A DNA stretch of 60,000 nucleotides from Membranipora membranacea. Lineage: Eukaryota; Bryozoa; Gymnolaemata; Cheilostomatida; Membraniporidae. The stretch covers positions 23,562,001 to 23,622,000 of the forward strand of contig OU612073.1 in the NCBI GenBank assembly GCA_914767715.1, given 5' to 3'. The notes under the pieces were generated by a model. The model saw only the letters and a program-made list of their open reading frames with translations. It did not search any database and was not told where the DNA came from. Within the stretch, counting starts at the first letter, position 1; every line of letters begins with the position of its first letter. The position numbers and the translations under genes were made by a program. Of this stretch, positions 1 to 13,136 are shown piece by piece.

Positions 1-2240
1 TTTTGCAGTACACCTGACACCCTTTTTACACCCCTCTTATTTCAATTTACAAGTATCGAGGCATGTATTTAGGGATTAAATTAAACATGTTCAGCGCTTG
101 AAAGCGTGAAGAGTGTAGATTAATATGCAACTGTTTTGTTGTTATTGCCTCTTTTATTTTGTGATTTTTAAGTGTAAGGATTCTTGAATTTCTTGAACAG
201 GGCACACTCCAAAGAGCGTATCCCCCACAAGAATTACCTCAAAGCAAGAAAACACTTAGCCTCCGCTCCTACCACAATTAAATCCCCGCCCTTATCTTCA
301 CCCAAACTCTACATTTAATTTAATTATTTGGATTTTCAAGAGTTGAGGTTTACAAGCTACATTTTATTTCTGATGATATTTAATTTCAAGATTAATAGAA
401 ATCTTGTGTATTATATCAATGTTTGCTCAGTATATGTGAGAATTTGAATGTTATGTACACTTTACAATAATTCAATTTCTCATAATCTTTTTCATTTCGG
501 TGGGAAATAAATTAGTTTAAATCTGCAGGCGTTTCTACACTGGCAATAACGGTCCATTTTTTTTATGACAGAATTTTGTTTGATGATCCTGAAGAGACAA
601 AATACCAAGCGAGACTCCAATTACCTCCTCACTCCGTTGATAATTGTCAACAAATACATTTGAAAATCTTTGTTTCAAAATTAGTCTGAGCCCCCAGACT
701 TTTGTTCCCTGCCCGACGATAAGATTTAGGGTAGAGAGAGTTGTCGGTATTGGTCACCTGAATGTGATGTTTGGTTTAGTTAGCCAGAAAATTCAGCACC
801 TACACAAGACAGTACCCTATGTCAACCCCCCCCCCCCCACACTCATCACAACATTTTTAAAGCCGTAGGTAAATGGAATTAATTACAACGCTTGGAAGCT
901 GCACTACTCACACAGGTAGGCTAATGGATTTTTTTAGACACATTGCCGAAGCTTTTGAAATTAACATTACATTAACTCAAGGCCATCTATACTGCAAATA
1001 AAAAAACTAGGTAGATTATGGAGACTTGACGCTAGCTCTACCATGTATTGAACTTCTGCCTCAGTTTTCTCTCGCTCTTGGCGCTCATATTGAGCCTTGA
1101 ATTGAATGTTTTGTCTTGTTGTGTATACAGGAAAGTAGCAAGTCGAGATTTATTAGTCAAACAAATCTTTCCAGATTATTTGTCCCTAAAAAACGTTGAA
1201 AATAAACCTCACCATGCTAATTAGCTTGCTGCTGGTTTTTTTTTGTGCATTCACAAAAAACGATAAAAATTATCAGCCCAACATAGAAGCAAAGTTTGCT
1301 GTCAAACCTGCAAGGTGACATTAGAAAAAAATCATATTACCAAGAAATAATTGTCAATTATATTGCAATTTTATAAAAGAATTAAAAAAAATTGATTATG
1401 TTTTGTGGCTGTTAGTGACCGACAGATACATTTCTTGTGCTAATCTTTGGCGGTCCGTGTAAAAAGTAACCCATTATATAATGTTGTGTATTCTGCTTAG
1501 GCTCTAAATATTTAAATTTGACTTGCCATCTACTGCTATGTGAACCAGATCTGTAGGCAGTTTTTGATTTGTCATTGAGTAGAATTCGTTCTTGGGCCGC
1601 ATTGATGTTTAAATTTCTGTAAGGTCATTTCAGATATTAACCTGAGTTTTGACGGATTCCATAATTTTACAAATTAAGAAATCTGGTTCTCTCTGAGAAT
1701 TTTGTTTATTGTTTACAATTTAATGATGATCGAACAATAGGCTACCGCTTTCAATATTAATGTCTATATGCGCATCACTGTGATTATGAAACATTAAAGC
1801 TTTCACTTTCGTGACAAAAATGTTGTTCACATAACAATGTATCTGATTGCTGATTGGTTAATGTATGACAGTATCATTTAATGCCTGATGGAAATGTAAT
1901 TCATTGTTTTCAGCAGACTGCTGATCACAAAATCACAATATTTTAGAGTGATGATAATTCATTTCTGTGAGGGATTCACAAACACAAAGGCGTAAGACAC
2001 AGGACAACGCACCTCTGCATCCTACGCCACCCTCAGGCAGCAGATTATTCATCGATAGGTAAGTAAATCTTTGACCTTTCCATGTCAACAGATTATTTCT
2101 TGCTGAAGATGTGCAATTATTGTTACTTTCATCAATTTTTCAACAGTTATCAGTCTGAAATACAATAATTCAAATGATGACTGATTACGTTAAATCCAGG
2201 TTGAATCCAAATAACCAGAATTTTTTTTTTTGATTTGCAG
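1..2240. other. Upstream region, no gene seen
   Basis: I find no supportable coding exon here. The only notable items are a run of 13 C at about 826-838 and a segment at about 670-735 that recurs in inverted orientation near 48.28-48.35 kb. The region probably holds the promoter and first intron of the SKOR-like gene, because a pyrimidine tract and an AG acceptor end at 2240. No core promoter motif is convincing. Confidence 0.4.
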
Positions 2241-2311
2241 CAGTCGAGAGAGCCTGTCTGCCACGCGAATATATCAGAGGAATAGAGAGTACTATAATAC
2301 TAAGAATAAAC

Positions 2312-5300
2312 ATGGAGAGGGACCAGCAGGTGAGCATAGCAAGCTAATAAAATAAATCACAATGGCAGCCAAACAATCATTGCTGCCCTTTGTGAGTGTG
2401 GTTGGCAGTTGTAAAACTGAAAATAGTTTTTTTGACAATACATAGATAACTTGGAATGTAAGACGCGTGTTCTGTGTTCATTCAGATCATTTCAGGATAA
2501 AAAAACATCGTTTTTTCAATATTAAGGGGATCCTGGGCAGCATTTTATAGAAAAACTTCAAAAAAATCAAACAAGACATTACAAGGGCCGAGTGATTTGG
2601 TGCTGCTAGTGCTAAAGGCATTTTTGGCAGTTGCTAATTTTTACCAAAATTTTCTCAAAAAATTGCTGCTGGGCAACAATGATCATATTATTTGACCACA
2701 CAGCTTAAAACTCTCACATTGACTCTTCTGAATTAGCATATTTATGAAAAGCTACAGCTGACTTTTGTAATTAGACTTATTTAAATATTACGAAGTTTTT
2801 GGGGAAATACCTACTCTGTTTCTTAGATACCATAAAATCAATCCCGGAACAGAAAAAATATTTTTGTTCAGGTAATTGAAATGTTCTGCATGTGCAACAT
2901 TCTGCACATTCTGTAATTGCAACATTCGACATCCTGCAAGTGCGAGCTTCCTCCACAAAGTCTGATAACTAAACCACTTCTCTTAATACGATGGATTTCC
3001 ATAAAAATCGCTCAGCCACAGTTTCCGGGTGATGGGAGAGACAATGTCATTATCTATTGATGAAGAGAGGAATTATTGTACTACTGTGTAAATGTTGGAG
3101 AACTTAAATCTTTGGTAATAAAACTGAAATTGAGCCTATCTTTGGACACTAGATGAGACATGACAAAACAAAAAAATTAGCTTAGACTTTTGTCTCGAAT
3201 ATCTCAAAATGGTCTACATGTGCTTTCGTTGTGTAAAATTGACTGTTTAATCAAAATAAATAGGAATTGTTTGGATTAAAATTCTTACCTTCATAGGAAA
3301 ATAATTGAAACGAGACAAAAGCCGCACATATTTTGTTTCCAAAATAACTCACTCATTTAAGGCTTGATTGCTTACATTGCCTAGGAGGCTAGGTGTTTCT
3401 CAAACTGATAACATATCGACACAAAATATGACATCTTCATTTCTCAGTCTTCGAACAGACCCAAGCCTTGTGGATTTTTTTACCAACGTTAAACCAGCAT
3501 GTTCAAACAATTTCAAACTAAAATCGTCATCGGGATAAAACGTTCGATCAAGTATTGTAAGTTTGACAGCGGTAATTTGTGGGCAACATGACAAGGCTGA
3601 CAAGAAGTTGTGTCTAATGCTGGTCTGTAACAAAAAATTGTCCTACAAGTGCTGACAGAAAGGTGAAGGTTCCTTTAACAATTAATTTTCTATGTAATCT
3701 GTAAATCAACTCGGGAATTTTCCATCCGCTGTCTGTTCTATTTATTTCTGTATTTCTGGCAGATAAAGGCAGGATGAATTACATAAACTAGTGTATGAAG
3801 TGGCATATTGAGAGGAAAAGTAAAATAAAGCATTTCTTTGTGTGAATGGCAGATATATGGACACTTGACAAGCTTGCCTGTATTTATTATTCCCATCGAT
3901 CGTTCTATTCATTCCACAGAAACATCATTAAACATATCTGCCATTTTACAGGGTTTTAAATGGATAACAGTCTGATAAATTGAATATAAAATTGCCGCTG
4001 TAATAAGAAGAATAAACTTTTGAATAGGATCGTTTTAATCACGATTTATACAGACAGTTGTTATGGCTGTATCTTATGAATGCCATTACTTTTAATTTGT
4101 ATGTTTTAAAGACTTAAGTGAGCAATAGAATGATTATAGCTCACGAGACAATCAAGATATTAATTATAAGCTGGCTGGAGCTGCAGCTGTAATGAACCTG
4201 CCTTAAATTAATTTTATCTTTCTCCTCCCTAAGTGTCTTATAGTGGTTCTAAAATCAATGTTTATTTTCAACTAAACCATTTGGCAGCTATTTGCTGTAT
4301 TTTTGTTCTACATGTTTCCTTATTAAATACAAGATTTCCACCAGCAGTAATAATTAGTTCTCCGATATCTTTCAGCTTCAGATCGGAGACCTAATCATTA
4401 GGTCAGGTTTAATGTCTGCAGATTCTCAGAAAATTTAGAGGCAATGATTGAATTACACCTTACATCACCCATGCCTATTATTGTCAAGCCTAGATTTGTG
4501 GTGCTTAGGAAGTGGTGAACAGGAATAGCAGTGTGGTTTATTGAGATATCCTGGAAACTTAAACTTAACAGAGAACTCTTTGAACTTTAATCTTTCAAAC
4601 TCATTATTTAACTGACTATTTAATTTACCAATGAGAAAATGGAAAGTTCATCCATTTTAAGTTTTCAAACCAGATATTTTCAATCTAGATTCGTAATTTG
4701 AAATTTCTCACATCTTTGCTCACTTTCTTTACATCTCTGCTTTGATAATAGAGAAGCGCCCCATTAGTATGATTTTATTTGGTTACAGATGAGTGCTTTG
4801 AGAAGTCTAGGCCACATCGGAGAAGGGCAGGTTGACGGAGGAGGAGACCTCTGCCATGTGGCCCCAGGGCATGTTGGTAATGGTGAGGAGAGATATGAAG
4901 TTGGTAACGTAACTCTGAATGAAGTCAAACTGATATCTCTGATAGTGAATGGAGAGGAGAGGGTTTGCCTCGCTCAACTCTCCAACACACTTCTCAAAGA
5001 TTACAGCTACAACGAAATACATAACCGGTAATTGATACAGATAATTTGGAATCAACGCATAAACTAGAGAAACAAATTATCTTAAAATAATTATAATATG
5101 GTATCAAACTATATGAATATAATTTAATCCAGTTCCTCCAGCAACTGGATATATTTTGTATGAATTGCTTTGAAACTAATCGCATTTATTATTTGAAACT
5201 CAGAGAAATGTTCAGAAATTAATTTGATTTTAATACCGATGGGCTTTATGGGTTTCTGTTGGACATTTTTACAGGAGAGTAGCGCTTGGTATAACATGTG

Positions 5301-8300
5301 TACAGTGTACACCACTACAGCTGGAAGTTCTGAGGAGATCTGGAGCCATGCCGATGTCATCTAGAAGGTGAATTTACCACACAAAATAATCATTGCTGAA
5401 ATAAAATAACTAGGAAGATAAATCGATAAACATATCATCCATAAAAAAGTTATCCAAGCCTCATTGCAATTATATTATATTCTGCATATTCTAAATTATT
5501 ATGGCAATTCAAAGATTATATTAGCTTTTCCAAATCCACACAAAACAAAAAATTTAAACAAAGAAACTTTAGCAGACCATTTACACTGTAATCTGAATCT
5601 AAAGCACCATACTGTATTTTAAAATCTTGAAGAGGAAATACAAAAAACATTTGGGTGTAAGATTTTGGAAAGTGTGAGATTATTGTGAATAAAACACATG
5701 ATAAGGGTAGTTTACTTTTAATTGTTGCAGATGTGGAATGATAACGCGCAGGGAAGCTGAGAGACTCTATAAGTCATTCTTCAATGAGATCGCGCCCCCT
5801 AATCTACCCTCTGACTTTGTATTCAGTGTGTATCATCATTGTGGCTGGGGGTGTAACGGTTACTTCATCCCCTCAAGATATAACAGGTCAGCCTCATGTC
5901 TCGGTCAGCCTCACTGACTTTATTGTGTGATTGAAATCCTCATTCTGAAGCTAAGTAGTGTATTTTTCTACTGATCCTAAAGTTTATTGCATATTCCTGA
6001 TATTCTGCGCCAAGAATAACTGGGACTAGTTGTCCAGAGTCTCATCGGAAATGATTGGATATTTTTTATATTTGCAGTTCGAGGGCGAAGTGCATACGAT
6101 GTGCTCATTGTAGTGTGATGTTTTCCCCAAACAAGTTTATATTTCACTGTCACCAAACACCGACATCGACATACATACATCCGGACGCTGCCAACTTTAA
6201 CTCATGGAGACGACACATTAAACTCACCAGCCAAAGGTAGGTCAAATACTACATTATAAATTGGCTGATTTCAGAGTTACCTGCAAGCGTTTGCTTGGGT
6301 AATACTAAGAATTAAACGCTGACAGCAATGTAATTAAAGTGTACACAGTATATAAATGAAGGGAGATATCAAGGAGCAGACTCTCTTTGTCGGTGCGCGA
6401 TCCGCATGTCCACTTTAGACATAGTTTAGTATCGGTAGTCATTAGTCAATGACCTGTCTGGTTCACTTTTTGAACTCTTACAAAAAAAAATTCAATTCAT
6501 GTTTATGGCCTTGATTTGAAATGTGCACTCTTTAACTTTGTTGGATGAATCGCGTGATCATTCTACTAATTAAAAAGTCCTTCGGGAGGTGGCTAAAGTG
6601 TGCATACTGCTTGTAAATACAAACCTAACCCATCAATTGCATAATTGATGTAAATAATCTGTTAATTTCCAGGTTTTAACTATTATTTTAAATAGTGGCA
6701 AACAGTGCACACATTTAAGTGTTTAAAAATTTATTATATTTTGCTCAGTTTCTTGTCTCAGCATTGACAGTTACATTTGGCATAAATGCATGTAAACAAT
6801 TCTTATCATGCATTCCTAACAGCGATAACTGTCACTGTTTTTATAAGTTGATATGAGGTAAATGAATGTGTTAATTGCACCTGGGCTCGTGAGGTTACAC
6901 ACGCATGTTAACTGAGGTGTCCGAGTACACTAATGAATTATTTAAAGATGATCATAGGTTGATAATCGGTTAGATACAACCCTTGGTCTGGTGTCTTCTG
7001 AAGTGGAAAATTATTTTTTAAATCACGCATCCTAGTTTTTCTGTATATTCACGTTGCCATTATGCCTTTTATATTTGCAAGATGGCCTGACTCATTATAT
7101 AGATAAGATATAGAAAAGCGCCAAAATATTTACAACCAGAAATCCAGTGGGCCAATAAATAAAATACCAGCATTTAACATTTTGTGGTGAAGTGATTCTT
7201 TTGTTTCAACTTTTTCCTGATTATTTTTATTTAGCAGTAGAGCTAAGGATACAGAGTATGCCTGGGAGGATGTGAAGGCTTTGTTCAACGGTGGATCTCG
7301 TAAGAGAACCTCAACTTCATCTCCGTTAGAACCTGAGTTGTCCCCTCTACCATCCAAAATCTCTAACATGTTTGTGGGAAAGGAGGGCACAACTTCTGTT
7401 GCTGATAATTTGTCTAAGTCACTTCACTCCGCAATGCCAAACTTCACACGCCATCAGATACCTCCTTCTGCAAACTACTCTCTTCTGTCTGCAAACATTC
7501 ACTCCTTTCTAAGGTGAGCAAGTTGATAGAATCACAAAGTGCACCCAACAGACTGTCTAACATCGTCTCAAAGATAATATCCGGAAAACTGTACAGGAAA
7601 TTCAGAAGAAAACAGCGTGAGGCCTGGAAGTTTCATAAACCGAAGTTGTATACAATATTCCCTTGTTTAAACAATTGTCTTTCTTCATGTACCTTGGCTG
7701 TATGTTAAATTGTTTTTATTAGGGGAGGTCAAGATACAGTTCCTCCTATGTGGCCGCAGACCCATCAAGCTACTCTGAATGAGATCCTACACAGAACTAG
7801 ACTATTCAGTATGGGATTGGTACAACCCCCCTTACCAAATCCACCGCATATGAGTAGATCAACACTACAGTATAACCCTGCTGCTGTCAGCTCTGATGAA
7901 GCTAAGAACTCATATCTCAAGCTACCAGGATTCGGTAAGACTTGATCAAAGTAAATTTATACCAAAAGGTCTGGAATATTCATATAATCAGCATACTCTG
8001 TCACTGCCGGGAAAGGTTAGGGAAGGTTAAATAGGTTTGAGAGAACCATCCCGCTCATATATCAGCGAAGGACATACAATGTGTTTGATGTGGGCTTACT
8101 TTCATGGCTATTGATGATAACTCGACCCTTTTTGTTTATGTTAAGGCTGCTCCAGTACTAGTAAGTCAGATACGAGACAGATAAAACGTCCTTGGCTAGA
8201 TTCTAAAGTGAGTATGTCTACGTTACAAGTAATGAATGGCTCTGTACCGCTTCCATCATATTCCTCATAACCGAGAAAGAAAGAAAATATCTCAAAATTC

Positions 8301-8955
8301 TAAAAACTTACTCAATATTGAAATGATGATTTCATCCAGTAATTGAAAATACTTTGCAGATACTTCAATTCTTAAAAATAGAATAATAACAACTCTCACT
8401 CCTGTGCCAGCTTTCAATTTTTGTGTTATAAACAAATAATTATCATGTTAATTGTTATAAAATTAATTTATGGTCCCTGGAGGTAATTTATCACTTATCA
8501 GCTAATTGTCAACACTCATGTATCCACTTGGTGAATCAACATCATGCAAATAAGTGTGGGAGGACAACTCCGAAACCAAAATTTAAAAAAACTTATGTTT
8601 GACCAGTTTTATATGTTGCTATAAATCAACAGGGTTACAAAATAAAATAACCATCTTACTATCTCCTTATCCAATTTCCAGATTTGTTATTTGCGTACAT
8701 GATATTGATATTCTGTAGGAGGCTGAGAGGATAACGGCAGCATGCTGCCGGGAAAGCTCCTCAGGTATAAACACCATGAGCGACAGCACAACGTCTCTCA
8801 CAACGTCTCTCACAAAGTCATTACTGGTCGACCATCAGTCATCCCCTCCAATCCCTAAAGGACTTGTCAATACGATCCCCTCAACACATCACGATACCAC
8901 AGCACAGAGCTTACTCAAGGCTTTCTTGTCTCAAGTCGAGGATAATGTTATGTAA
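2312..8955 (+). CDS. SKOR/Fussel-like SKI-family transcriptional co-repressor
   Basis: Nine coding exons join in phase: 2312-2329, 4789-5027, 5275-5367, 5731-5886, 6078-6236, 7238-7513, 7723-7934, 8146-8207 and 8719-8955, giving about 483 aa. A 5'UTR exon may begin at 2241. Residues about 45-150 match the SKI/SNO/DAC (Dachshund-homology) domain, with VNGEERVCLAQLSNTLLKDY and the block RVALGITCVQCTPLQLEVL. Residues about 150-225 match the SKI SMAD4-binding domain, with the Cys/His zinc ligands in HHCGWGCNGYF, AKCIRCAHC and FIFHCHQ, then DAANFNSWRRHIKLT. The following EYAWEDVKALFNGGSRKR block is typical of SKOR1/SKOR2 (Fussel/CORL) rather than SKI or SnoN. Known family members are nuclear co-repressors in TGF-beta/BMP signalling and neuronal development; the same role here is inferred. 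The C-terminal part is low-complexity Ser/Thr/Pro and much shorter than the vertebrate proteins of roughly 1000 aa. The six-residue first exon (MERDQQ) is the least certain part; translation could start at Met 4789. Confidence 0.9.
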
Positions 8956-9051
8956 AGTAAAGTTCTATAAAACAGTTACAATAAAAAAAGCTTCTCTATG
9001 GTCCAGATTTGTCAATCAGTTTAACTTACTCATGAGTCATCCAAGTCACTG

Positions 9052-9057
9052 AATAAA
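9052..9057 (+). promoter_or_regulatory. Polyadenylation signal of the SKOR-like gene
   Basis: An AATAAA hexamer lies about 97 bases after the stop codon at 8953-8955, a usual position for an animal poly(A) signal. Confidence 0.6.
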
Positions 9058-9059
9058 TG

Positions 9060-9950
9060 TTATAAACAAGTGCTTTTAAAATCTTTAATTTCCTTGTCAG
9101 CAGCGTCAATATTATTCTGGTCTTTGTTGAATACATCATGAGGTAACTTCTGCCTTTAGTCATTTGTCTGGTGAAATACTGTATCACATTCCAAATAATT
9201 ATTTTCCGATGTTGTCTTTACTGTTTCATGCCGGATACCACATCATTTTTATATTATTACTAGGGAACTAAGTGCAAGCATGGGAGAAATCAGAGGTACG
9301 GCTTATCCTCAGCTGATAAAGAATTCAGCTAATAGTCTGTCATGTATTATTTTATTTATAGTTAGAAAATAAATTTATTTATTGACAACCGGCGTGCCTA
9401 GTTTCACTGATTCATCACTACATTTATTATTGTTTTTGAAGAGCTAAATATTTATGTTGATAGCTCATTGATTGTCTATTTTGACCCGTCATGCTATATG
9501 ATGGAGGAATACAATTTTGAGTACAGGCTATGAAAATGTCTCATATTCCGGGAATACTTCCCACAAAAAACCCAGAAAGGATATTTAAAAAAGAGGCCCG
9601 GAAGCCCAAAACAAAGCCTATATACTCAGGCCTATACTCAGACGTATCACAAATAAATAATGCAAAAAAAGGAGAAAGTAAATCGGACCCAGTCAGCCAA
9701 TTATGACTTTCCAAAGACTAAAAAAATATAGTTCAGGCAATAACATTAATTTGCTATCAGTGTACTTAATGAAGGAGGTGCAGGACTTGGGTCTCAGTGG
9801 GCCAGCGACATCATTTCAACATCAAGTGACACCGGAGGGCAAGCATTGTGCATTCAGATATTAACTATATATACATACAGCTATATAGTCAAAGTGTATC
9901 TAGATCAGGCATTGCTTTGCAGCCTTCGTTTGAACCCTTCAAAGGTGTTC
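9060..9950. other. Intergenic, nothing recognised
   Basis: AT-rich sequence between the 3' end of the SKOR-like gene and the 3' end of the convergent minus-strand gene. I see no coding exon or RNA gene, and no clear AATAAA for the minus-strand gene. Confidence 0.4.
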
Positions 9951-12900
9951 TTAGTGTTTTAGTAAGTGATCTCTCTCTCTATTCTCCTTGTCCTCTTCAT
10001 ATAGATTACAATTACTCCTGGATGATTTCTTACTACTTAGCCTGATTCTTCTGATTAACTGTCTGAGGGTGGGGGGTACAGTAGTTTGTCGTCTGATGAT
10101 CGACCTTGGCAGATCTGTAAGTGACCCTTTGTCTAATATGACCGCTCTGTGTGAGTCTATAGTTGGCTGAAGGTATAACTGCTTCATGTTCTCTCGGGCG
10201 AGTCTGTAGTTACCGCTGATTATACTGTTTGTTATAACTGCTGATAATGCTTCAGACTTTGAGTCGAGCATATGCTGAAAGTTTCTCTCTGATGACAGTA
10301 TATCGGTCGGACTTTGTGGGTGAGAGCCTGTAGAAGTAAATAGTTTAATTATGGAAATTAATGTAAATTCAGCATAACCAGGACAGCAAACGATTACAGA
10401 GTTGTGGTGTAACTGTGAAGGTTTAAAAATATTACTCCGATAATGTTGTAAGTTTATTTGAATCTGAAATAAAAAACCCAGACGCAGCCTAAATAGCATT
10501 GGTGCGCAGACTTACCTAAGTAGTCAGTTGTGTTGTCAGTGTCGGTCACCTGTTCTCTGTGATCACAAGAGGAAGAGTCTACAGATGATTGGTCTTCACT
10601 GCAGATTTCCTTCAGTTCCAGATAAATATCATCAAAGGACTGCACACTGTCCCTTCTGCTGTGTGTCTCTCCTGCTAATAACAAGTGAACTACTTATATT
10701 ACTGGTCCTACCATAAGTAAATAAGTTCAGCAACAGCACACACTGATACTTGTACCAGTATGTATACACCGCTTAGGAATGTCTCTGCAGACTGATGATA
10801 TCACATAATATATTACACTATTACGCAAACCACTCGATCAGTGATGCTCAGCTGCTGATAAACAAGTAGAGCGGTTTGTTTACGCTAACTGATAAGCCGC
10901 AAAGCGATGACTCTGCTGTGAGTAGCAATGATTGGTGTATCTAACATATCTCACTGACTAATCACTTATGTTTGTTGCCAACACAATATTCAAATGACCA
11001 GAAAAGCACAAAACATCCTGTTTATATTGCATTTCTTTGGTTAGCGAGATACTTTTTTTCCTCATAACTTGGATCAATTCTGGTCTCCATGGAAAATCTG
11101 AAGGTGAAGTGCACAGGGAAACTTACATTGATGCTTACATTGCTCAACTCAATGTGACTAAGTTTGATTTATTGCAGACATAAATAAAATTGTGATAGCT
11201 CATAGAGATGACATCATGTAAATTCAAGTTAAAACATCAACAAATGAAACAAAGGGCTAGCTTCCAGCTTAATTTTGCGTAAATGAATAAAGAGCATTTT
11301 ATTGCTCTGTCGCTTTTCCACTTATGACAAAGGGTGAGGATACGTCAGGTCTTGTGACAATCTCCTGGGTCACTTTTTGTGTTTAATCAGGCGATTTGTC
11401 ACCTTCAAAAAGTAAAAAATATGTGCGCTAGAATGGTTCTCACTGCTCTGAGCAGCCTTGCCAACATGGATGTGGTTTTGTTGTTGCAGATTTCTTTACT
11501 AAAGTCATGTACCTTAGTTTTACTTGTTTAATATCTTCATACTCTTCCATGATTTCTTATGGCAAACTACCTAGATCAACGCTGTTCTTACACCAATTAT
11601 TGCCTACTCCCGATTGTACATTGATTTGGGTAAGATAAAGCATGTATCACACTGTTCTCTGTTCTCTTATATAGGGGAGATGGAGCGGAGGCCAGAGATG
11701 AGATTCTCATCCCAAATATTTTACATGAATCATAGATTCTCGATGTGGTTGTAAGATTCTTGTCAAGGTTATTAAGTATTGTGATTTGCTAGGGTGATTG
11801 ACCAGCATTCAGACATGAGAAACTTGGAAGTAATAAGTTATTTGCAATAATACAATTATTTTTGAACTGATGGTTGTCTCCTCTTTTGGCGTGAGAAGAT
11901 AAATAATCATTTACTAGCATCTTATGTGGGACCTAGACAATCAAAAATCAGAAACTAGCGAGCAGCTCCAGTTAATAGGCAATTTTCGTTATAAGTGATT
12001 GCTTAGACCTGCCCGCAAACTAAGAGTAACTTGGCGTCGAAACTGGCCTCCGCGCCTACCCGCATCCGCGCCTCCGCTCCTCAGCTCCTCCGCGCCTCCG
12101 CGCCCTCAAGGCACTTTTATTTCTTAGTCTTCTGAACCTTGTGATTTTAGCAAAAAGTGTTTAACCAACCAACAATGATAGCATAGTGGGATTCTACAGT
12201 CATATATGGTATACAATCGCCTGTTATGACAATGTATGTATTTATCGATTGAGTAGACTTATACGTGCAGGATGAAGCCAGGGAAAATACTGGCATGTGA
12301 ATAAAAGAGGTCAAACTTGATACCCCCAACAGACCCCACTGTGGGAAATCACGTCACATCATATTAGGTCAGAATTGTCCGACATTGATTTATTTCGAAG
12401 ATTATTAACTCTTCTCAGTGAACTAGAGATATGGTAAAAGAAATGACAACTGATTATTGAATTGTGAATTTTTCACAGTAAAACATCAAATATAAGATCG
12501 TTATTGTATAGAGATGAATGTATATGGACGTTATCTTTAGAAGGCAGAGGCATCTTGATGAAGTCTTCATTTGTAATAATAATAATTTCAATCAACATCC
12601 AATGGCTGTCTAGTATTTATTCACTGCTACCAGTCATGCTACGTCTCAAATTCCCCGCGCTACACTCTTCTGAGGAGATGTATATGTATGTTTATATAAA
12701 TACATTTATTTTAATAAACTTCTGTTTATGTCAATTCTTTCTGCCTTGTGTTCAATTTGTTTAGACCCTTGGACATGGGATTAAAATTACTATTACCATA
12801 TTGAATAGGAAATCATCTAAAACATTACGAAAGTACTCACAATTATACAAATAAAACAGACAGTGTTATGAGAATACCCTCAATCACATCCAGACATATC

Positions 12901-13057
12901 ACTCACCCTGCTGCTGTAGATGTGCCGATGATGCCAGTTTTGTATAACAAGCTGACAAAACTGACTGTGAGGCTAAGAAGCTGTCCTCCTCAGATACCTG
13001 CGAGTACCGATCGGCTCCTGATGAGGATGACACCACCAGTCCTAATCTTTGTCCCAT
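9951..13057 (-). CDS. Unrecognised protein, three phase-matched exons
   Basis: Three minus-strand exons fit together: 13057-12907 (donor G|GTGAGT), 10674-10516 (donor G|GTAAGT) and 10327-9951 (acceptor CTACAG). Every junction is phase 1, and the joined frame is open for 228 aa if Met 13057 is the start. The first exon is Ser-rich (VVSSSSGADRYSQVSEEDSF). The second holds RRDSVQSFDDIYLELKEI, an acidic tyrosine-containing stretch that could be a phosphotyrosine or adaptor motif. The third is predicted helical (SEALSAVITNSIISGNYRLA) and ends in a basic region with RQLIRRIRLSSKKSSRS. I recognise no domain. There may be more exons upstream on the minus strand, since candidate conserved reading frames occur at 13199-13399 and 15997-16251. 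It converges on the SKOR-like gene. The exon-phase agreement is seen directly; function is unknown. Confidence 0.5.
10675..12850. other. Intron-sized gap, no exon recognised
   Basis: Under the gene model above this is mostly one intron. The only compositional feature is a short GC-rich block at about 12041-12110 made of repeated CTCCGCGCC-like words in otherwise AT-rich DNA. Confidence 0.35.
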
Positions 13058-13136
13058 CGGCGGTTGACTATGGTACTTCCAGATCACTCAAACAAACCTA
13101 GATTTCCAACAAGCTTTGTACTGTATTAGATAGTTA

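Noticed and set aside
644-868. Open frame of 74 codons near the left edge
   Set aside because: It crosses a poly-C run and repeat-like sequence, has no splice context and no protein-like similarity.
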